Notes: generated by a model not told the origin, from the letters alone. Shown: positions 12,263 through 24,289, counted from the first letter of the stretch. The stretch: DNA of 64,000 nucleotides from Moringa oleifera (GCA_021397835.1 JAJFZO010000042.1:51648-115647), one strand, 5' to 3'. Numbers and translations: made by a program.

Positions 12263-13536
12263 CTGCCCAGCGAGCGAGCCTGGGGAGCCATGTGGCATGG
12301 AACCTTGGCACAGGAGGCATGCCCAGGCAGCCCCCAGCAGGAATGGCATGGGCCAATCTCCCAGCGTGCGGCAGCGGTGGGCGCGCCAGCAAGTCCACAG
12401 GCGGCCATCGCGAGCCAGCCCCATCGTCCCTGTCCCTCGACTATGTGCCAAGCGAGAGAGCCAGGGGAGCCACGTTGCATGGACCCTGGTCATGGGAGGC
12501 ATGCCCCGGCAGCCCCCAGTAGGCACAGCATGGGTCAAGTGCCCAGCGTGCGGCAGCGGTGGGCGTCCCAGCGATGCCACAGGCGCCCATCGCGAGCCAG
12601 CCCCCTCGTCCCTGTCCCTCGTCTAAGTGCCCAGCGAGCGAGCCAGAGGAGCCGCGTCGCACGGACCCTGGGCATGGGAGGCATGCCCCGGAAGCCCCGA
12701 GTAGGCATGGCATGGGCCAAGTGCCGAGCGTGCGGCAGCGGTGGGCGCGCCAACAAGGCCGCAAGCGCCCATCGCGAGCCGGCCCCCTCGTCCCTTTCCC
12801 TTGTCTATGTGCCCAGCGAGCAAGGCAGGGGAGCCGCATCGCATGGACCCTGGGTACAGGAGGCATGCCCAGGAAGCCCCCAGCAGGCACGGCATGGGTC
12901 AAGTGCCCAGCGTGCGGCATCGGCGGGTGCGCCAGCCAGGCCACGGGCGCCCATCTCGAGCCAGCCCCCTCGTCCATGTCCTTCGACTTTGTGCCCCATG
13001 AGCGAACCAGGGGAGCAGTGTCACATGGACTCTAGGCACGGGAGGCATTCCCAGGAAGCCCCCAGCAGGCATGGCATTGGCCAAGTGCCCAGCGTGCTGC
13101 AGTGGTGGGTGCGCCAGAGAGGCCACAGGTGCCCATCTCTAGCCAGCCCCCTCGTCCCTGACCCTCGACTTAGTGCCCCATGAGCGAGCCAAGGGAGCCA
13201 TGTTGCATGGACTGTGGGCACGGTAGGCTTGCCCAGGCAGCCCCCAGCAGGCACAGCATGGGCCAAGTGCCCAGCGTGTGGCAGCGGTGGGCGCGCCACC
13301 GAGGCCATGGGAGCCCATCTCGAGCCAGCCCCCTCGTCCATGTCCCTCGACTTAGTGCCCCATGATTGAGCCAGGGGAGCCGTGTCACATGGACTCTGGG
13401 CACGGAAGGCATGCCCAGGCAGACCCCAGCAGGCACGGCATGGGCCAAGTGCCGAGCGTGCGGCAGCAGTGGGCGCGCCAGCCAGGCCACAGGCGCCCAT
13501 CGCGAGCCAGCCCCTCCGTCTCTGTCCCTCGACTAA
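12263..13536 (+). repeat. Domain A 7-monomer higher-order unit, copy 1 (1,274 bp)
   Basis: Starts with an a-type monomer (CTGCCCAGCGAGCGAGCC at 12,263). The following 1,274 bp recur directly as copy 2, with one or two differences in each 60 bp stretch I compared (12,481 against 13,755; 12,721 against 13,995). The unit includes the unusual CAACAAGGCCGCAAGCGCCC monomer and one with GTGCTGCAGTGGTGGGTGCG. Confidence 0.9.
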
Positions 13537-14810
13537 GTGCCCAGCGAGCGAGCCAGGGGAGCCATGTGGCATGGACCCTTGGCACAGGAGGCATGCCCAG
13601 GCAGCCCCCAGCAGGAATGGCATGGGTCAATCTCCCAGCGTGCGGCAGCGGTGGGCGCGCCAGCAAGTCCACAGGCGGCCATCGCGAGCCAGCCCCATCG
13701 TCCCTGTCCCTCGACTATGTGCCAAGCGAGAGAGCCAGGAGAGCCACGTTGCATGGACCCTGGTCATGGGAGGCATGCCCCGGCAGCCCCCAGTAGGCAC
13801 GGCATGGGTCAAGTGCCCAGCGTGCGGCAGCGGTGGGCGTCCCAGCGATGCCACAGGCGCCCATCGCGAGCCAGCCCCCTCGTCCCTGTCCCTCGTCTAA
13901 GTGCCCCGCGAGCGAGCCAGAGGAGCCGCGTCGCACGGACCCTGGGCATGGGAGGCATGCCCTGGAAGCCCCGAGTAGGCATGGCATGGGCCAAGTGCCG
14001 AGCGTGCGGCAGCGGTGCACGCGCCAACAAGGCCGCAAGCGCCCATCGCGAGCCAGCCCCCTCGTCCCTGTCCCTTGTCTATGTGCCCAGCGAGCAAGGC
14101 AGGGGAGCCGCATCGCATGGACCCTGGGTACGGGAGGCATGCCCAGGAATCCCCCAGCAGGCACGGCATGGGCCAAGTGCCCAGCGTGCGGCATCGTCGG
14201 GTGCGCCAGCCAGGCCACGGGCGCCCATCTCGAGCCAGCCCCCTCGTCCATGTCCTTCGACTTTGTGCCCCATGAGCGAACCTGGGGAGCAGTGTCACAT
14301 GGACTCTAGGCACGGGAGGCATTCCCAGGAAGCCCCCAGCAGGCATGGCATTGGCCAAGTGCCCAGCGTGCTGCAGTGGTGGGTGCGCCAGCGAGGCCAC
14401 AGGTGCCCATCTCTAGCCAGCTCCCTCGTCCCTGACCCTCGACTTAGTGCCCCATGAGCGAGCCAAGGGAGCCGTGTTGCATGGACTGTGGGCACGGTAG
14501 GCTTGCCCAGGCAGCCCCCAGCAGGCACAGCATGGGCCAAGTACCCAGCGTGTGGCAGCGGTGGGCGCGCCAGCGAGGCCATGGGAGCCCATCTCGAGCC
14601 AGCCCCCTCGTCCATGTCCCTCGACTTAGTGCCCCATGAGCGAGCCAGGGGAGCCGTGTCACATGGACTCTGGGCACGGGAGGCATGCCCAGGCAGACCC
14701 CAGCAGGCACGGCATGGGCCAAGTGCCGAGCGTGCGGCAGCAGTGGGCGCGCCAGCCAGGCCACAGGCGCCCATCGCGACCCAGCCCCTCCGTCTCTGTC
14801 CCTCGACTAA
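13537..14810 (+). repeat. Domain A 7-monomer higher-order unit, copy 2 (1,274 bp)
   Basis: Tandem copy of 12,263-13,536 with exactly the same length (7 x 182). The next a-type monomer starts at 14,811, where the order changes to the a-b-c-d-e-f series. Confidence 0.9.
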
Positions 14811-14992
14811 GTGCCCAGCGAGCGAGCCAGGGGAGCCATGTGGCATGGACCCTTGGCACAGGAGGCATGCCCAGGCAGCCCCCAGCAGGAACGGCATGGG
14901 CCAATCTCCCAGCATGCGGCAGCGGTGGGCGCATCAGCCAGGCCACAGGCGCCCATCACGAGCCAGCCACCTCGCCCCTGTCCGTCGACTAA
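14811..14992 (+). repeat. Single extra a-type monomer (hybrid)
   Basis: The left half is subtype a (CATGTGGCATGG, GGCCAATCTCCC), but the right half (GGGCGCATCAGCCAGG, CCACCTCGCCCCTGTCCGTC) matches the monomer at about 5,105-5,165. It is followed by another a monomer instead of b, so two a monomers are adjacent through a within-monomer switch. Confidence 0.78.
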
Positions 14993-16084
14993 GTGCCCAG
15001 CGAGCGAGCCAGGGGAGCCATGTGGCATGGACCCTTGGCACCGGAGGCATGCCCAGGCAGTCCCCAGCAGGAACGGCATGGGCCAATCTCCCAGCATGCG
15101 GCAGCGGTGGGCACGCCAGCAAGTCCACAGGCGCCCATCGCGAGCCAGCCCCATCGTCCCTGTCCCTCGACTATGTGCCCAGCGAGAGAGCCAGAGGAGC
15201 CACGTCGCATGGACCCTGGTCATGGGAGGCATGCCCCGGCAGCCCCCAGCAGGCACGGCATGGGTCAAGTGCCCAGCGTGCGGCAGCGGTGGGCGTGCCA
15301 GCGAGGCCACAGGCACCCATCGCAAACCAGCCCCCTCTTCCCTGTCCCTCGTCTAAGTGCCCAGCGAGCGAGCCAGAGGAGCCGTATCGCATGGACCCTG
15401 GGCATGGGAGGCATGCCCAGGAAGCCCCCAGAAGGCACGGCATGGGCCAAGTGCCCAGCGTGTGGCATCGGCGGGTGCGCCAGCCAGGCCATGGGCGCCC
15501 ATCTCGAGCCAGCCCCCTCGTCCATGTCCCTCGACTTAGTGCCCCATGAGCGAGCCAGCGGAGCAGTGTCACATGGACTCTAGGAATGGGAGGCATTCCC
15601 AGGCAGCCCCCAGCAGGCACGGCATGGGCCAAGTGCCCAGGGTGCTGCAGTGGTGGGTGCGCCAGCGAGGCCACAGGCGCCCATCTCTAGCCAGCCCCCT
15701 CGTCCCTGACCCTCGACTTAGTGCCCCTTGAGTGAGCCAGGGGAGCCGTGTTTAATGGACTGTGGGCACAGTAGGCTTGCCCAGGCAGCCCCAAGCAGGT
15801 ACGGCATGGGCCAAGTGCCCAGCGTGCGGCAGCGGTTGGCGCGCCAGCAAGGCCACGTGCGCCCATCGCAAGCCAGCCCCCTCGTCCATGTCCCTCGACT
15901 TAGTGCCCTGTGAGCGAGCCAGGGGAGCCGCGTCACATGGACTCTGGGCACGGGAGGCATGCCCAGGCAGACCCCAGCAGGCAGGACATGGGCCAAGTGC
16001 CGAGCGTGCGGCAGCGGTGGGCGCGCCAGCCAGGCCACAGGCGCCCATCGCGAGCCAGCCCCCTCGTCTCTGTCCCTCGACTAA
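14993..16084 (+). repeat. Domain A higher-order unit, 6 monomers (a-b-c-d-e-f), 1,092 bp
   Basis: Monomers begin at 14,993 (a), 15,175 (b), 15,357 (c), 15,539 (d), 15,721 (e) and 15,903 (f); the next a is at 16,085. The subtype order is the same as in 992-2,082 although 13 kb away. Confidence 0.88.
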
Positions 16085-16630
16085 GTGCCCAGCGAGCGTG
16101 CCAGGGGTGCCATGTGGCATGGACCCTTGGCACAGGAGGCATGCCCAGGCAGCCCCCAGCAGGAATGGCATGGGCCAATCTCCCAGCATGCGGCAGAGGT
16201 GGGCACGCCAGCAAGTCCACAGGCGCCCATCGCGAGCCAGCCCCATCGTCCCTTTCCCTCGACTATGTGCCCAGAGAGAGAGCCAGGGGAGCCACGTCGC
16301 ACGGACCCTGGTCATGGGAGGCATGCCCCGGCCGCCCCCAGCAGGCACGGCATGGGTCAAGTGCCCAGCGTTCGGCAGCGGTGGGCGTGCCAGTGAGGCC
16401 ACAGGCGCCCATCGCAAGACAGCCCCCTCTTCCCTGTCCCTCGTCTAAGTGCCCAGCGAGCGAGCCAGAGGAGCCGCATCGCACAGACCCTGGGCATGGG
16501 AGGCATGCCCCGGAAGCCCCGAGTAGGCATGGCATGGGCCAAGTGCTGAGCATGCGGCAGCGGTGGGCGCGCCAGCCAGGCCACAGGCGCCCATCGCGAG
16601 CCAGCCCCCTCGTCTCTGTCCCTCGACTAA
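16085..16630 (+). repeat. Domain A higher-order unit, 3 monomers (a-b-c'), 546 bp
   Basis: Monomers begin at 16,085 (a), 16,267 (b) and 16,449 (c'), then a again at 16,631. The c' monomer switches from c to f character in its middle, as at 3,173. Confidence 0.82.
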
Positions 16631-17339
16631 GTGCCCAGCGAGCGAGCCAGGGGAGCCATGTGGCATGGACCCTTGGAACAGGAGGCAGTCCCAGGCAGCT
16701 CCCAGCAGGAATGGCATGGGCCAATCTCCCAGCATGCGGCAGCGGTGGGCACGCCAGCAAGTCCACAGGCGCCCATCGCAAGCCAGCCCCATTGTCCCTG
16801 TCCCTCGACTATGTGCCCAGCGAGAGAGCCAGGGGAGTCACATCGCACGGACCCTGGTCATGGGAGGCATGCCCCGGCAGCCCCCAGCAGGCACGGCATG
16901 GGCCAAGTGCCCAGCGTGCGGCAGCGGTGGGCGCGCCCGCGAGGCCACGGGCGCCCATCTCGAGCCAGCCCCCTCTTCCATGTCCCTCGACTTAGTGCCC
17001 CGTGAGCGAGCCAGGGGAGCCGCGTCACATGGACTCTTGGCACTGGAGGCATGCCCAGGCAGACCCTAGCAGGCACGGCATGGGCCAAGTGCCGAGCGTG
17101 CTGCAGCGGTGGGCGTGCCAGCCAGGCCACAGGCGCCCATCGCGAGCCAGCCCCATCATCCCTGTCCCTCGACTATGTGCCCAGCGAGAGAGCCAGGGGA
17201 GCCACGTCGCACAGACCCTGGTCAAGGGTGGCATGCCCTGGCAGCCCAAAGCAGGCACGGCATGGGCTGCTCGCCCAGCATGCGGCTGCGGTGGGCGCCC
17301 CAGTCATGCCGCGGGCGCCTATCTCGAGCCAGCCCCCTC

Positions 17340-18300
17340 GTCCCTGCCACTCGTCTAAGTGCCCAGCGAAGCGAGCAGAGGAGTTCCGCGTCGCATGTAC
17401 CCTGGGCATGGGAGGCATGCCCCAGCAACCCCCAGCAGACATGGCATGGGCCAAGTGCCAGCGTGCGGCAGAGGTGGGCGTGCCAGCCAGGCATCAGGCG
17501 CCCAACGCGAGCCAGCCCCCTCGTCCCTGTCCCTCGACTAAGTGCCCAGCGAGCGAGCCAGGGGAGCCGCGTCGCATGGAGCCTGGGCATGGGAGGCATG
17601 CCCGGCAGCCCCCAGCAGGCATGGCATGGGCAAAGTGCCCAGCGTGCGGCATCGGCGGTGCGCGCCAGACAGGCCACGGGCGGCCATCTCGAGCCAGCCC
17701 CCTCGCTATGTCCCTCGACTTTGTTGCCCCATGACGAGCAGGGGAGCAGTGTCACATGGACTCTAGGCACGGGAGGCATGCCCAGGAAGCCCCCAGCAGG
17801 CATGGCATTGGCCAAGTGCCCAGCGTGCTGCAGTGGTGGGTGCGCCAGCGAGGCCACAAGTGCCCATCGCGAGCCAGCCCCCTCGTCCCTGTCCCTCGAC
17901 TAAGTGCCCAACGAGCGAGCCGGGGGAGCCGCGTTGCACGGACCCTGGGTGTGGAAGGCATGCCCTGGCAGCCCTCAGCAGGCAACAGCTGGGCAAAAGC
18001 CCAGCGTGCGGACTTGCAGTGGCGCGGCCAGCCAGGTACGGGCGCCCATCGCAAGCAGCCCCCGTCCCCTGCCCCTCGACTGACTGCCAGCGTGCGAGCG
18101 AGGGTGCTGCATCACAAGGACCCTTGCATTGAGGTGGCATGCCAGGACGCCCCCAGCATGCACGGCATGGGCTGCTCGCCCAGCGTGCGGGCACAGCAGC
18201 GTGTGAGGCACGCCAGCCATGCCGCATGAATGTTGCCCATAGGAGCTCCGCCCCAACGCCCTGTCCCTCGACTAAGTGCCCAGCGACGTGAGTCCAGGTG
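17340..18300 (+). repeat. Indel-rich satellite belt
   Basis: Many 1-3 bp gaps and insertions break the monomer, in contrast to the substitution-dominated variation elsewhere: AGCGAAGCGAGCAGAGGAG near 17,367, CATGCCCGGCAGCC near 17,598, CCTCGCTATGTCCC near 17,701, TGACGAGCAGGGG near 17,732, ACCCTTGCATTGAGGTGGC near 18,120, and a scrambled stretch at 18,185-18,260. It could be an old degenerate edge of the array or poorly polished assembly sequence; the bases alone cannot separate these. Confidence 0.75.
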
Positions 18301-18640
18301 AGCTGCGTCGCATGGATCCTGGGCACAGAGGGCATGCCCAGGCAGCCCCCAGTAGGCACGGCATGGGCCAAGTGCCCACCATGCAGCAGCGGTGGCCGCG
18401 CCAGCCAGGCAACGGGCGCTCATCACGAGCCAGCCCCCTCGTCCCTGTCCCTCGACTAAGTGCCCAGCGAGCGAGCCAGGAGAGCCACGTCGCATGGACC
18501 CTGGGCACGGGAGGCATGCCAGGCAGCCCCCAGCAGGCACGGCATGGGCCAAGTGCCCAGCGTGCGGCAGCGGTGGGTGCGCCTGCCAGGCCACGGGCGC
18601 CCATCGCGAGCCAGTCTCCTCGTCCCTGTTCCTCGACTAA

Positions 18641-19367
18641 GTGCCCGGTGAATGAGCCAGGGGTGCCACGTCGCACAGACCCTGGGCACGGGAGGCATGC
18701 CCAGGCAGCCCCCAGTATGCACGGCATTGGCACAGTGGCATACGTGCGGCAGCGGTGGGCGCGCCAGCCAGGCCACGGGCGCCCATCGCGAGCCAGTCTC
18801 CTCGTCCCTGTTCCTCAACTAAGTGCCCAGCGAGCGAGCCAGGGGAGCCGCGTCGCACAGATCCTCGGCACGGGAGGAATGCACAGGAAGCCCCCAGTAT
18901 GCACAGCATGGGCCAAGTGCCCAGCGTGCGGCAGTGGTGGGCGCGCCAGCCAGGCCACGGGCACCCATCGCGAGCCAGCCCCCTCGTCCCTGTCCCTCGA
19001 CTAAGTGCCCAGCGAATGAGCCAGGGGAGCCACGTCGCACAGACCCTGGGCACAGGAAGCATGCCCACGCAGCCCCCAGTATGCACGGCATTGGTCAAGT
19101 GGCATACATGTGGCAGCGGTGGGCGCGCCAGCCAGGCCACGGGCGCCCATCCCGAGCCAGCCTCCTCGTCCCTGTCCCTCGACTAAGTGCCCAGCGAGCG
19201 AGCCAGGGGAGTCACGTCGCACAGATCCTGGGCATGAGAGGCATGCACAGGAAGCCCCTAGTATGCACAGCTTGGGCCAAGTGCCCAGCGTGCGGCAGCG
19301 GAGGGCGCGCAAGCCAGGCAGCGGGCGCCCGTCGCGAGCCAGCCCCCTCGTCCCTGCCCCTGGACTG
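18641..19367 (+). repeat. Dimer repeated twice (364 bp each)
   Basis: Monomer starts are at 18,641, 18,823, 19,005 and 19,187. Positions 1 and 3 share CCAGTATGCACGGCATTGG and GTGGCATAC; positions 2 and 4 share GCACAGGAAGCCCC and CCAGTATGCACAGC or its near match. CCAGTATGCAC replaces the usual CCAGCAGGCAC only here, so this is a local amplification. Confidence 0.84.
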
Positions 19368-20641
19368 ACAGCCCACTGTGCGAGCCAAGGGTGCCATGTC
19401 GCACGGACCCTGGGTAGGGGTGGCATGCCCATGCAGCCCCCAGCAGGCATGGCATGGGCTACTCGCCCAGTGTGCGGCAGCGGTTGGCGCACCAGCCAGG
19501 CCGAGGGTGCCAATAGCGAGCTAGCCCCCTCGTCCCTGCCCCTCGATTGACTCCCTAGCTTGCAAGCAAGGGGTGCCGCATCGCAAGGACCCTGGGCATG
19601 GGTGGCATGCCCAGCCTGCCCCCAGCAGGCATGGCATGGGCTGTTCGCCCAGCGTGCGGCAGCGGTATGTTCACCAGCAAGGCCGCGGGCGCCCATCGCG
19701 AGCTAGCCCCCTCGTCCCTGCCCCTCAACTGACTGCCCAGCGTACGAGCCAGGGGAGCCGTGTCGCACGGACCCTGGGAACGGGTGGCATGCCCAGGCAT
19801 CCCCCAGCAGGCACGGCATGGGCTGCTCACACAGCGTGCAGCAGCGGTGGGTGCGCCAGCCAGGCCGCGGCTGCCCAACGTGAGCAAGCCCCCTCGTCCC
19901 TGCCCCTCGACTGACTACCCAGCGTGTGAGCCAGGATGCCGCATCGCACGGAACCTGTGCACGGGTGGCACACCCAGGCAGCCCCCAGAAGGCACGGCAT
20001 GGGCTACTCGCCCAGTGTGCGGCATCAGTGGGCGTGCCAGCGAGGCTGCGGGCGCCCATCGCAAGCCAGCCCCTTCTTCCCTGCCCCTCAACTGACAGCC
20101 CAGCGTGCGAGCCAGGGGTGCCGCGTCGCACTGACTCTGGCCACGGGTGGCATGCCCAGGCAGCCCACACAAGGCACGGCATGGGCTGCTCGCACAGCGT
20201 GCAGCAGCGATGGGCGCGCAAGCCAGGCTGCGGGACCCCATTGCGAGCCAGCCCCCACGTCCCTGTCCCTCGACGTAGTGCCCAGCGAGCGATCCAGGGG
20301 GGCCGCGTCGCACAGACCCTGGGCACGAGTGGCACGCCCAGGCAGCCCCCAGCAGGCACGGCATGGGCTGCTAGGCCAGCGTGCGGCAGCGGTGGGCGCG
20401 CCAGCCAGGCCGCGGGCGCCCATCGCTAGCCAGCCCCCTCATCCCTGCCCCTCGACGTACTGCCCTGCATGCGAGCCAGAGGTGCCGTGTCGCACGGACC
20501 CTGGGCGCGGGTGGCACGCCCAGGCAGCCCCCAGCAGGCACGGCATGGGCTGCTCGCCCATAGTGTGGCAGCGGTGGGAGCGCCAGCCCGGTCGCAGGCG
20601 CCCATCTCGAGCCAGCCCCCACGTCCCTGTCCCTCGACGTA

Positions 20642-20771
20642 GTGCCCAGCGAGCGAGCCAGGAGGGCCGCGTTTTGCGGACCCTGGGCACGAGTGGCACA
20701 CCCAGGCAGCCCCCAGCCAGGCCGCGGGTGCCCAACGCGAGCCAGCCCCCTGGTCCCTGTCCCTCGACTAA
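20642..20771 (+). repeat. Truncated 130 bp monomer
   Basis: The sequence passes directly from CAGCCCCCAGC to CAGGCCGCGGG, skipping about 52 bp that normally hold GGCACGGCATGGGCTGCTCG and the GCGGCAGCGGTG box. Both edges carry CCAGC, suggesting deletion through a short shared sequence. The next monomer (20,772) has an A-type GGCCAAGTGCCC box. Confidence 0.8.
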
Positions 20772-22374
20772 GTGCCCAGCGAGCAAGTCTGGGCAGCTGC
20801 GCCCCACAGACCCTGGGCATGGGAGGCATGCCCCTGCATCCCTCAACAGGCACGGCATGGGCCAAGTGCCCAGCCTGTTGTAGAGGTTGGCGCGCCAGCC
20901 AGGCCACGGGCGCCCATCGCGAGCCAGCCCCCTCGTCCCTGTCCCTTGACTAAGTGCCCAGCGACTGAGCCATGGGGGCCGCATTGCATGGACCCTGGGC
21001 ACGGGTGGCATGCCCAGGCAGCCCCCAGCAGGCATGGCATGGGCTTCTCGCCCAGCGTGCGGCAGCGGTGGGCTCGCCAGCCAGGCCGCAGCCGCCCATC
21101 GCGAGCCAGTCCCCCGTCCCTGCCCCTCGACTTACTGCCCAGCGTGCGAGCCAGGTGTGCCACATCACATGGACCCTGGGCAAGGGTGGCATGCCCTGGC
21201 AGCCCAAAGCAGGCACGGCATGGGCTGCTCGCCCAGCATGCGGCTGCGGTGGGCGCCCCAGTCATGCCGCGGGCGCCTATCTCGAGCCAGCCCCCTCGTC
21301 CCTGCCACTCGACTGACTGCCCAGCGTACGAGCCAGGGGTACCCGATTGCACAGACCATGGGCACGAGTGGCACACCTTGGAAGCCCCGAGCAGGCACGG
21401 CATGGGCAGCTCGCCCAGCGTGCGGCAGCGGTGGGCGCGCCTGCAAGGCAGCGGCCGCCCATCGTGAGCCAGCCCCCACATCGCTGTCCCTCGACAAAGT
21501 GCCCAGCAAGGGAGCAAGGGGGTCCATGTTGCACGGACCCCGGGCACGGGTGTGACGCCCAGGCAGCCCCCAGCAGGCACGGCATGGGCTGCTAGCCCAG
21601 AGTGCGGCAGCGGTGGCCAGCCTTCTCGTCCTTGCCCCTCGAGAGACTGCCCAGCGTGCGAGGCAGGGGTGCCGCGTTGCACGGACTGTGGACACGGGTG
21701 GCAAGCCCAGGCAGCCCCCGACAGGCACGGCATGGGCTGCTCGCCCAGCGTGCGACAGCGGTGGGCGTGCCAGCCAGGCCGCAGGCGCCCATCGCGAGCC
21801 AGCCCCCTCGTCCCTGTCCCACAATGCAGAGCCCAGCGACTGAGCCAGGGGGGCTGCGTCGCACGGACACTGGGCACGGGTAGCATCCCCAGGCAGCCCC
21901 CAGCAGGGACGGCATGGGCTGCTCGCCCAGCATGCGGCGGCGGTGGGTGCGCAAGCCAGGCCATGGGCGCCCATCGCGAGCCAGCCCCCTCGTCCCTGCC
22001 CCTTGACTGACTGCCCAGCGTGCAAGCCAGAGGTGCCGCGTTGCACGGACCCTGGGCATGGGTGGCACGCCCAGGCATCCCACAGCAGGCATGGCATGGG
22101 CTGCTCGCCCAGCGTGCGGCAGCGGTTGGCGCGCCAGCCAGGCCGCGGGCTCCAATCGCGAGCCAGCCCCCACGTCCCTGTCCCTCGACGTAGTGCCCAG
22201 TGAGCGAGCCAGGGGAGCAGCATTGCACGGAAACTGGGCACGAGTGGCACGCCCAGGCAGCCCCCAGCAGGCACAGCATGGGCTGCTCGCCTTGCGTGCG
22301 GCAGCGGTGGGTGCACCAGCCAGGCCGCGGGCGCCCATCGCAAGCCAGCCCCCTCGTCCCTGCCCCTCGACTAA

Positions 22375-22522
22375 GTGCCTAGTGAGCGAGCCAGGGGGGC
22401 CATGTCACATGGACCCTGGGCACGGGCAGCACACCCAGGCAGCCCCCAGCAGGCACGGCACGGGGTGCTCGCCCAGCGTGCGGCAGCGGTAGCCAGCCCC
22501 CTCGTCCCTGCCCCTCGACTGA
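22375..22522 (+). repeat. Short 148 bp monomer (34 bp deletion)
   Basis: GCAGCGGT is joined directly to AGCCAGCCCCCTCG at about 22,488. The missing 34 bp begin GGGCGCGCC and end CCATCGCG, the part that contains the predicted hairpin TGGGCGC / GCGCCCA. The same junction recurs in five other monomers of this region. Confidence 0.87.
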
Positions 22523-23231
22523 CTGCCCAGCGTGTGAGCCAGGGGTACCTCATCGCACGGACCATGGGCATGGGTGGCATGCCCAGGCAGCCCCCAGCAG
22601 GCACGGCATGGGCTGCTCGACCAGCGTGCGGCAGCGGTGGGCGCACCAGCCTTGCCGCAGGCGCCCATCACGAGCCAGCGCCCCGTCCCTGCCCAGCGTG
22701 CGAGCCAGGGGTGCTGCATCACACAGACTCTGGGCACGGGTGGCATGCCCAGGCAGCCTCCAGCAGGCACGGCATGGGCTGCTCGCCCAGCGTGAGGCAG
22801 CGGTAGGTGCTAGCCAGGCCGCGGGCGCCCATCACGAGCCAGCCCCCTCGTCCCTGCCCCTTGACTGACTGCCCAGCGTGCGAGCCCGGGGTGCCATATC
22901 GCATGGACCCTTGGCACAGATGGCATGCCCAGGCATACCCCAGCAGGCACCGCATGGCCTGTTCACCCAGCATGTGGAAGCGGTGGGCGCACCAGCCAGG
23001 CTGTGGGCCCCCATTGCGAGCCAGCCCCTCGTCCCTGCCCCTCGACTGACTGCCTTGCGTGCGAGGCAGGGGTGCCGCGTCGCACAGACCTTGGGCACGG
23101 GTGGGACGCCCAGGCAGCCCCAAGCAGGCACGACAAGGGCTGCTTGCCCAGCGTGCGGCAGCGGTGGGCGCGCCAGCCAGGGCGCGGGCGCCCATCGCGA
23201 GCCAGCCCCCACGTCCCTGTCCCTTGACTAA

Positions 23232-23379
23232 GTGCCTAGCAATCGAGCCAGGGGGGAAATGTCGCATGAACCCTGGGCACGGGTGACACGCCCAGGCAGC
23301 CCCCAGCAGGCACGGCATGGGCTGCTCGCCCAGCGTGCGGCAGCGGTAGCCAGCCCCCTCGTCCCTGCCCCTCGAGTGA
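23232..23379 (+). repeat. Short 148 bp monomer (34 bp deletion)
   Basis: Same junction as at 22,488, here at about 23,345. The surrounding monomer differs by several substitutions from 22,375-22,522, so the two are not an immediate duplicate of each other. Confidence 0.86.
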
Positions 23380-24289
23380 CTGCCCAGCGTGCGAGCCAGG
23401 GTGCCGCATCGCACGGACCTTGGGCACGGGTGGCACACCCAGGAAGCCCCCAGTAGGAACGGCATGGGCTGCTCACCCAGTGTGCGGCAGCAGTGGTTGC
23501 GCCAGCCAGGCCGCGGGCGCCCATCGTGAGCCAGCCCCCACGTCCCAGTCCCTCAACGTAGTGCCCAGCGAGCGAGCCAGGGGGGCCACATCGCACAGAC
23601 TCTGGGCATGAGTGGCATGCCAAGGCAGCACCCAGCAGGCAAGGCATGGGCTGGTCGCCCAGCGTGCGGCAGCGGTGGGTGAGCCAGCCAGGCCACGGGC
23701 GCCCATCGCGAGCCAGCCCCCTTGTCCCAGCCCCTCGACTGGCTGCCCAGCGTGCAAGCCAGGGGTACTGTGTCGCACGGACCCTGGGTACAGGTGGCAC
23801 GCCCAGGGAGCCCCAAGCAGGCATGGCATGGGCTGCTCGCCCAGCGTGCGGCAGCGGTCGGCACGCCAACCAGGCTGCGGGCACCCATCGCGAGCCAGCC
23901 CCCTCGTTCCTGTCCCTCGACTAAGTGCCCAGCGAGCGAGCCTGGGGAGCCGTGTTGCACTGACCCTAGGCATGGGAGGCATGCCCCGGCATCCCCCAGC
24001 AGGCACGGCATGGGCTGCTCACCCAGCGTGCGGCAGCGGTGGGCGTGCCAGCCAGGCCGCGGGCACCCATCGAGAGCCAACCCCCTCGTCTGTGCCCCTT
24101 GACTGGCTGCCCAGCGTTCGAGCCTGGGTGCCGCATTGCACTGATGCTGGGCTCGGGGTGCACACCCAGGCAACCCCCAGCAGGCACGGCATGGGCTGCT
24201 TGCCCAGCGTGCGGCAGCGGTATGTTCACCGGCAGCGCCGCGGGCGCCTATCGCGAGCTAGCCCCCTCGTCCCTGCCCCTCAACTGACT

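Larger units (their letters stand above)
1..17215 (+). repeat. Satellite domain A (CCAAGTGCCC-box monomers)
   Basis: Monomers here carry CATGGGCCAAGTGCCCAGCG in the middle and GGAGGCATGCC upstream of it, unlike the GGCTGCTCGCCCAGCG and GGTGGCACGCC of domain B. Six subtypes recur: a (AGCGTGCCAGGGGAGCCATG, GGCCAATCTCCCAGCATGCG), b (GTGCCCAGCGAGAGAGCC, CCTGGTCATGGGAGG), c (GAGCCAGAGGAGCC, GGCATCGG), d (GTGCCCCATGAGCG, GACTCTAGG), e (GTGCCCCTTGAG, GACTGTGGGCA) and f (GTGCCCCGTGAGCG, AGACCCCAGCAGG). Subtypes keep a conserved order, which defines higher-order units. Confidence 0.93.
17215..19370 (+). repeat. Mixed zone between domains A and B
   Basis: A-type boxes (GGCCAAGTGCCC) and B-type boxes (GGGCTGCTCGCCC at about 17,265 and 18,170) alternate here. 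After about 19,370 the B pattern is nearly uninterrupted. Part of this zone (17,340-18,300) is also unusually rich in small gaps and insertions. Confidence 0.82.

Noticed and set aside
14811..15356. Recurrent open frames of exactly about 181 codons beginning at GTGCCC, such as this one and many others across the array.
   Set aside because: The fixed length is three monomers (546 bp), the interval after which the monomer's own TAA/TAG/TGA comes back into the same frame. The regularity is arithmetic and not a protein family.
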